Below, in pieces: positions 7,411 through 10,806 of a stretch of DNA of 10,806 nucleotides. Source of the DNA: Cephalothrix spiralis (taxonomy: Eukaryota > Nemertea > Palaeonemertea > Archinemertea > Cephalotrichidae); the NCBI GenBank assembly GCA_032353305.1, contig JAUCNG010392479.1, forward strand, positions 1-10,806, read 5' to 3'. A model generated the notes under the pieces. The model was given only the letters and a program-made list of their open reading frames with translations, was not told the origin of the DNA and did no database searches. The translations under genes were made by a program, and so were the position numbers. How positions within the stretch are numbered: position 1 is the first letter of the stretch; each line of letters starts with the position of its first letter.

Positions 7411-7542
7411 TTCCCGCTTCCCGCTTCCGCTTAATCATTTTTCCAGCTTTGTGCTACCGTTAACCTTTTTTTAATTTCCCCGTTCTCGTTAAGCGATTTT
7501 AGCCGTTTTCCCGCTTCCCGCTATACCCCCTTTAGACCCTCC
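7405..7542 (-). mobile_element. AGCGGGA-word element with GAGGGTCTA terminus
   Basis: Read on the minus strand from 7542, the sequence is GAGGGTCTAAAGGGGGTAT followed at once by AGCGGGAAGCGGGA, an exact period-7 doublet (7508-7522). A second doublet, again period 7, plus one extra AGCGGAA copy lies at 7411-7432. Between them are weaker variants (AACGGGGAAA, AGCTGGAAAA, AACGGTAGC). The terminus differs by only one or two bases over the first 16 from the end of the TTTACG element at 3609, although the words are unrelated. I found no matching GAGGGTCT at the opposite end, so it may be truncated. Confidence 0.6.
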
Positions 7543-7607
7543 TTAAACTGGAATAACCATTATCACTAAGAAAAAAAGTTCCGTGTATATATAAATGACT
7601 ATAGGCC

Positions 7608-7761
7608 TACGAAATCTACATTTTGAGATTTTAATTTAATTTTATAAGAGACGTTTTATCTGTTCTCTAAGAGACATCATCCGATTGGAGAAGAGACGAA
7701 ATGTCGGAATAATTAAGTTAAAATCTCAAAATTCTAAACTTTAGTTAGTGTGGATTTCGTA
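7608..7761. repeat. Inverted pair of retroelement-tail-like modules (copy B)
   Basis: TACGAAATC (7608-7616) and GATTTCGTA (7753-7761) form the outer ends. TTTTGAGATTTTAA followed by TTTAATT (7621-7641) pairs with 7711-7731 at 20 of 21 positions. The right half reads GGAGAAGAGACGAAATGTC (7687-7705), then A+T-rich sequence, then GTGTGGATTT (7748-7757). The left half, on the minus strand, gives a similar order: GAGAACAGATAAAACGTC, the shared AAAATCTC, then GTAGATTTCGTA. So two diverged copies of one module lie head to head. The GACGAAAYGTC and GTGTGGATTT words recur at the right window edge. Confidence 0.55.
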
Positions 7762-7880
7762 CAGTTATGCCTAACCATGTAAAAAATTAAACAGCTCGGA
7801 TAAGAAAACAAGGTTTAGTCAGGACGTACACGTTATCGAACAATAAGATCACGAATCCTACATATCTACATGCATGAGCC

Positions 7881-7980
7881 CAGACGTGTGTGCCGTCGCG
7901 CCCGCAACCGCCAAACAAAATAACCCGGCAGGCCGCGGCCGCCGACGCCGTGGTATTCATTTATCGGGGCGCCGCCAAGA
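7881..7980. other. Isolated CpG-rich patch
   Basis: I count 67 G+C and 16 CpG in these 100 bases, against strongly A+T-rich sequence on both sides. It includes GGCCGCGGCCGCC and GGGGCGCCGCC. None of the six frames gives a recognisable domain, and the stretch is too short for a normal CpG-island promoter. It could be a fragment of a G+C-rich exon, of an rRNA-like sequence, or of a recent insertion. Confidence 0.5.
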
Positions 7981-7998
7981 GTTTTGTCTAATATACAT

Positions 7999-8330
7999 TT
8001 TTAAACGATTTTAAACGATAGAGGTTTGACTTTAAAGGATAAATCCTTGATCTTTAAATATTACAAATTTTACATTAAACTGTACTGTAATGATATTATG
8101 TTTAAATTTTTAAATCAAATTTCAAATATATTTCAAGTTCATAATTGATTTTGAATATTGACAGTAAATCTTCAAAAACTATGATGTTTTGCAAAAACGT
8201 TACGAATCACGGAACTTTTTAAGGCCAAATCACGAATCACGGGCACAAATTGGACATCACGTTAAAATTTGGTTTTAACCCGATTTTCACGATAAAGAAT
8301 TATATCGAAATCACAATAATCGTGTGATAT
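7999..8330 (+). repeat. ATCACG-word block
   Basis: ATCACG occurs at 8206, 8229, 8236 and 8256 on the + strand, with a TTCACG at 8286; one more ATCACG lies at 7848. The pair at 8229-8241 (ATCACGAATCACG) has period 7, as in the other word blocks. TTTTAAACGA is doubled in tandem at 7999-8018. A small hairpin, ATCACA with TGTGAT, closes the block near 8308-8326. No terminus like those at 3609 or 7542 was found, so the limits are uncertain. Confidence 0.45.
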
Positions 8331-9238
8331 ATTTTAAGCAAATTTTTTCGGAAGAAATACTGCATGAATTTCATTGAACACAGGATCAATTTCAATCAGT
8401 AAAAACCGGTTCATAATTTATTCATATACGTTCGTTAGGAAAAATACATTAGGAAATTGTCTCATTTTACATTTTTGCTTTTTGTGCCCAGTGGCGCATC
8501 AGAAGTATTTTTCCTTAAATCTTATCATAAAAACAAAACTGTAGGCCGAAAACCAAACTTGTATTACTATTATTTATATTTTTAGAATTAAAAACTCATA
8601 ACTTGACATTTTTTTAAAACTTAAAATGTAAAATTTTGGGTTTTAGAAGCGAGTGATATACTATTATTTAAAGCCTAGATTGTAATTGCAATGATGATAA
8701 ACCTGTACATTTTCAGAAAGCTTATGGGTAGAAGTTTTAAATGATGGGTTATTAATATATTAAATTCGGTTGCTATGGCAACAAAACGGACATAATTTTT
8801 ACTGTTTTATGAATTTTCGTTTTCTTTTTAAGATGTTAAGATCAGGAAAATGTGCAGAATTATATATAGACTGCATTGGAACATGCATGTTCTACGTAGA
8901 TGGAGTATTCATGTTAAGACCTATGGGTGGCCAAAGATAACAAGACATACCTTTTTTGACAAAATTCAATGTTGGCAATTGATACATGTACAAAAAATGA
9001 ATTTCTTAAGAACGCAGATGTTAAGATCTAAATGTTGTCCAAAAACACCAAAAATGGTCTCAAAATCTTCGTCTAACTCTAAGCAATCAAATAAGATATG
9101 TTCTGTGCGTATATGTATATTAGGTACCATTAACTCCCATATACTAATAATTGGGTTGAAAATTCCGCAATTCGGCATTTTAATACACTTAATGAGACAC
9201 ATGTTTCCTAATGTGGGCATAAGTTGAGGACGCTGAAC
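8331..9238. other. Gene-free stretch with weak open frames
   Basis: No supported gene. Two overlapping open frames on opposite strands (8850-9227 + and 8966-9220 -) are the longest here. The minus one contains RTEHILFDC, faintly like the C-terminal H..C knuckle of LINE reverse transcriptases, but nothing around it supports this. CAGTGGCGC at 8489-8497 resembles a hAT-type end, without a partner. Confidence 0.4.
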
Positions 9239-9392
9239 ATACGTTGGCCATGCGATTTGATAAGTTATATATAAGTTAGTGTTCAGTTACTAATAATACG
9301 TTCAATACGTTATACAGATACGCCCATCATGTTGTAGAATTTTCGACGCTTTTTTGAACGTATGCCGGTTTTTTTTTATCTAGGCATACGTT
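9239..9392. repeat. ATACGTT-word block with terminal hairpin
   Basis: ATACGTT occurs at 9239, 9296, 9305 and 9386 on the + strand and as AACGTAT at 9357. The 9296-9311 pair is doubled with period 9. At the right end AACGTATGCC (9357-9366) and GGCATACGTT (9383-9392) form a perfect 10-bp stem around a 16-base T-rich loop. It resembles the other word blocks, though here both orientations occur. Confidence 0.45.
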
Positions 9393-9590
9393 TCCCTAAA
9401 ACATCGTCGTGTGACAGGGCCATAAGGAAAGCATAGGAAAAGTACACAGCACCATACCGACATGATATACATGTCGCTACATAAATAATAGCATAATCAG
9501 GCATGATAATACAAATTGAGAATGAATGAAGGCGAGCGCAATAGGCGAAATTATAAAAAAAATATACGATATATTTTAGACATACCAAGT

Positions 9591-9723
9591 TCGTCATCTC
9601 GTCCTGGATAAAGCACCATCTTTCAAAACCTCGTCGTCCCTCGTCGGCTCGAACTCATAAAACTCTCGTCCTGTCTCGAAAAATGTCCATTTTAGGGTCT
9701 CGTCGCGTTCGTCGCCATTCGTC
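9591..9723 (+). repeat. TCGTC-word block
   Basis: TCGTC occurs nine times on the + strand in 133 bases, and its complement GACGA does not occur there. Doublets include TCGTCCCTCGTCGG (period 7) and three copies of TTCGTCGC or CTCGTCGC near the right end. Downstream, AACCGGGCCTC (near 9733) could be the terminus, but it does not clearly match the GAGGGTCTA type. Confidence 0.55.
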
Positions 9724-9812
9724 GCGAAATGTGAACCGGGCCTCTTAATTATATGTGGCCTATAGACTGTGGAGGAACTGTGAAATACATGTCAAGTTCA
9801 ATAGTTTCAGGC

Positions 9813-9973
9813 TCCAAGCTATAATGTCTAGTGAAACATTCATGTCGATTACTAGCTTGGAAAAGGTGAGGTAAAAAAACTTGAAATTTATAGACATTAT
9901 TATAGACATTATTGCTTGAGGCCCCACCCCCTTGCTTGGAGGATGCAGCTGACACCTATGCGTTACACCACTG
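9813..9973 (-). mobile_element. hAT-type transposon end (one side only)
   Basis: On the minus strand from 9973 the sequence starts CAGTGGTGTAACGC and a little further reads GGGGGTGGGGCC, a style seen at hAT termini. The possible 8-bp target site outside it is AAGCCAGG (9974-9981). I did not find a matching second end with that duplication. Inside are a perfect 12-bp tandem pair TATAGACATTAT (9889-9900 and 9901-9912) and a hairpin TCCAAGCTA (9813-9821) with TAGCTTGGA (9853-9861). A minus-strand open frame across 9749-9955 is probably fortuitous. Confidence 0.4.
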
Positions 9974-9981
9974 AAGCCAGG

Positions 9982-10425
9982 GAATTGAAAAGTATACTAT
10001 ATGAAACCTATTTTTCTTAGTTTTTCTCCTATGTATATACAATGTTTTGTAATAAATATTCCCCACTGTTAATTATTGTGGCGCAATATATAGCTTGTAT
10101 AAGTGTCATATTGAATGTTCGTTACGCGCATGACTCGATCCAACATAGAAACTTATATTGCAATCATGTAGCGTCAATTGCGTTCTTTCGCCTTTACAAT
10201 AGCTCTTTATGAAAAAACTGGAAATAAATTTCCATGAATTTATACATCATAACATTAATGACAATTTATATAACCGGAACGTATCCGTAGCTCACTGCAA
10301 TATTAGTTGAATTTAGTTAAATCTCTGATTAAAAAGGTAAGTTTTTATTTAACTAAATAAAGAAAAATAGAATATAAATTAGTAGTCGGTCATAATGGTT
10401 ATATTCATTATAGGTATTTTGGCTC
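9982..10425. other. Gene-free stretch
   Basis: No credible gene. An exact 12-bp inverted pair, ATTTAGTTAAAT (10311-10322) and ATTTAACTAAAT (10347-10358), forms a hairpin with a 24-base loop. A looser pair of GCAATATA (10083) and TATATTGC (10154) also exists. Confidence 0.45.
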
Positions 10426-10655
10426 TTTCGGAATTTTAAAATTTTCTTTACTTTCTGGAATTTCGGAAATTCTTAAGACTTAAAATACATTTTTGAATCG
10501 TTGAGGATATTTTGACAAATTTTTATGTCAAATTTAAAATCGGAATTTAGAATTTTTCCGAATTTTTGTGGTCTTTAGGGGATTTGGTATTTCCTTTTTA
10601 GAAAATTGAGTTTTTTGGGATTCGGGATTTTTGTATAGGAAGTTCTGGAATGACA
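10426..10655. repeat. CGGAATTT-word block
   Basis: Variants of TTTCGGAATTT recur: 10426-10437, the doublet CTGGAATTTCGGAAATTC at 10455-10472, CGGAATTTAGAATTT at 10541-10555, its complement TTCCGAATTT at 10557-10566, and TTGGGATTCGGGATTT near 10615, which is a period-7 doublet. The sequence is A+T-rich and the words are degenerate, so this is the weakest of the word blocks. Confidence 0.4.
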
Positions 10656-10738
10656 TCCTAGAGAACTTTTTACCACTCGGTAATTATGTCTTACGGGATC
10701 AATTTAAGTTAACTTTACAACAGTTAAGTTAATATTAT

Positions 10739-10806
10739 GATAAATCCACACTAAAAGTTTAAATTAAAAATTGAACATTATTTATTAGACACTGACGTTT
10801 CGGACC
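10739..10806 (-). repeat. Retroelement tail module (copy C), cut by window edge
   Basis: On the minus strand from the window edge: GGTCCGAAACGTCAGTGTC, then an A+T-rich spacer with AATAAATAATG, then TTTTAGTGTGGATTTATC. The GAAACGTC start and the GTGTGGATTT tail match the right half of the module at 7687-7757. It probably continues beyond 10806. Confidence 0.5.

Noticed and set aside
8966-9220. Minus-strand open frame of 84 codons with RTEHILFDC, faintly like the end of a LINE reverse transcriptase
   Set aside because: Only one short motif resembles the family; no upstream reverse transcriptase sequence exists in any frame, and the opposite strand is open too.
8850-9227. Plus-strand open frame of 125 codons
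   Set aside because: It uses an internal start in A+T-rich DNA, shows no domain, and overlaps another open frame on the other strand.
8489-9973. A single hAT element bounded by CAGTGGCGC (8489) and the CAGTGGTGT end (9973, minus)
   Set aside because: The bases flanking the two ends (TTTGTGCC and AAGCCAGG) do not form a target duplication, and the termini agree only over the first six to eight bases.
10083-10161. Inverted pair GCAATATA / TATATTGC as a MITE
   Set aside because: Only eight bases pair exactly and the inner sequence does not extend the stem; such pairs are expected in A+T-rich DNA.
1225-10655. CRISPR array
   Set aside because: The repeated words are only 5-8 bp, spacing is irregular, and the window is eukaryotic; no repeat-spacer structure exists.

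Overview
The window looks like A+T-rich nuclear DNA from an animal, most likely a marine invertebrate. A mollusc or other spiralian is my guess, from the repeat style and the receptor tail, and cannot be proved here. There is one solid protein-coding feature: the last coding exon (1663-2019, + strand) of a class B (secretin-family) G-protein-coupled receptor. It has a polypyrimidine tract and AG acceptor in front and a stop codon at 2017-2019. I saw no bacterial-type genes, operons, rRNA genes or intact tRNA genes. Nearly all other open frames are short and look fortuitous.

Layout. 1-200 holds two diverged direct copies of a unit. 317-838 is a large foldback element. 1044-1155 is a near-palindrome centred on CGCATGCG. 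1225-1604, in the receptor's last intron, is a small DNA transposon with hAT-like features. The receptor exon follows, and a second inverted-repeat element (2021-2419) begins one base after the stop codon. 2420-3600 contains Penelope-like tail sequence and a dispersed repeat. 3609-4078 is an element filled with TTTACG words. 4230-4530 is very A+T-rich with candidate poly(A) signals. 4571-4974 has five spaced copies of a 34-bp unit. 5774-6201 is an element full of GGGAAC words, interrupted by a nested foldback (5899-6111). 6900-7072 has two adjacent inverted-repeat elements. 7411-7542 is an AGCGGGA-word element. 7608-7761 is an inverted pair of retroelement-tail-like modules. 7881-7980 is an isolated CpG-rich patch. 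Further word-rich blocks follow: ATCACG (8197-8291), ATACGTT (9239-9392), TCGTC (9591-9723) and CGGAAT (10426-10655). A second tail-like module runs off the right edge.

The most unusual signal is the set of word-rich blocks. Each is built from a different 5-8 bp word containing CG or ending in a G or C run. The words are repeated many times, mostly on one strand, and often doubled with a period of 7-8 bp. Three of the blocks also share a recognisable terminus, (G)AG..CTA followed by a GGGGGT tract, directly before the block-specific doublet. This suggests one class of short non-autonomous mobile elements that keep a terminus but differ in their internal word, perhaps arrays of transposase binding sites. 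That function is inference.

The genes do not form a pathway. The picture is the 3' end of one neuropeptide/hormone receptor gene, with its last intron and downstream region heavily colonised by small mobile elements.
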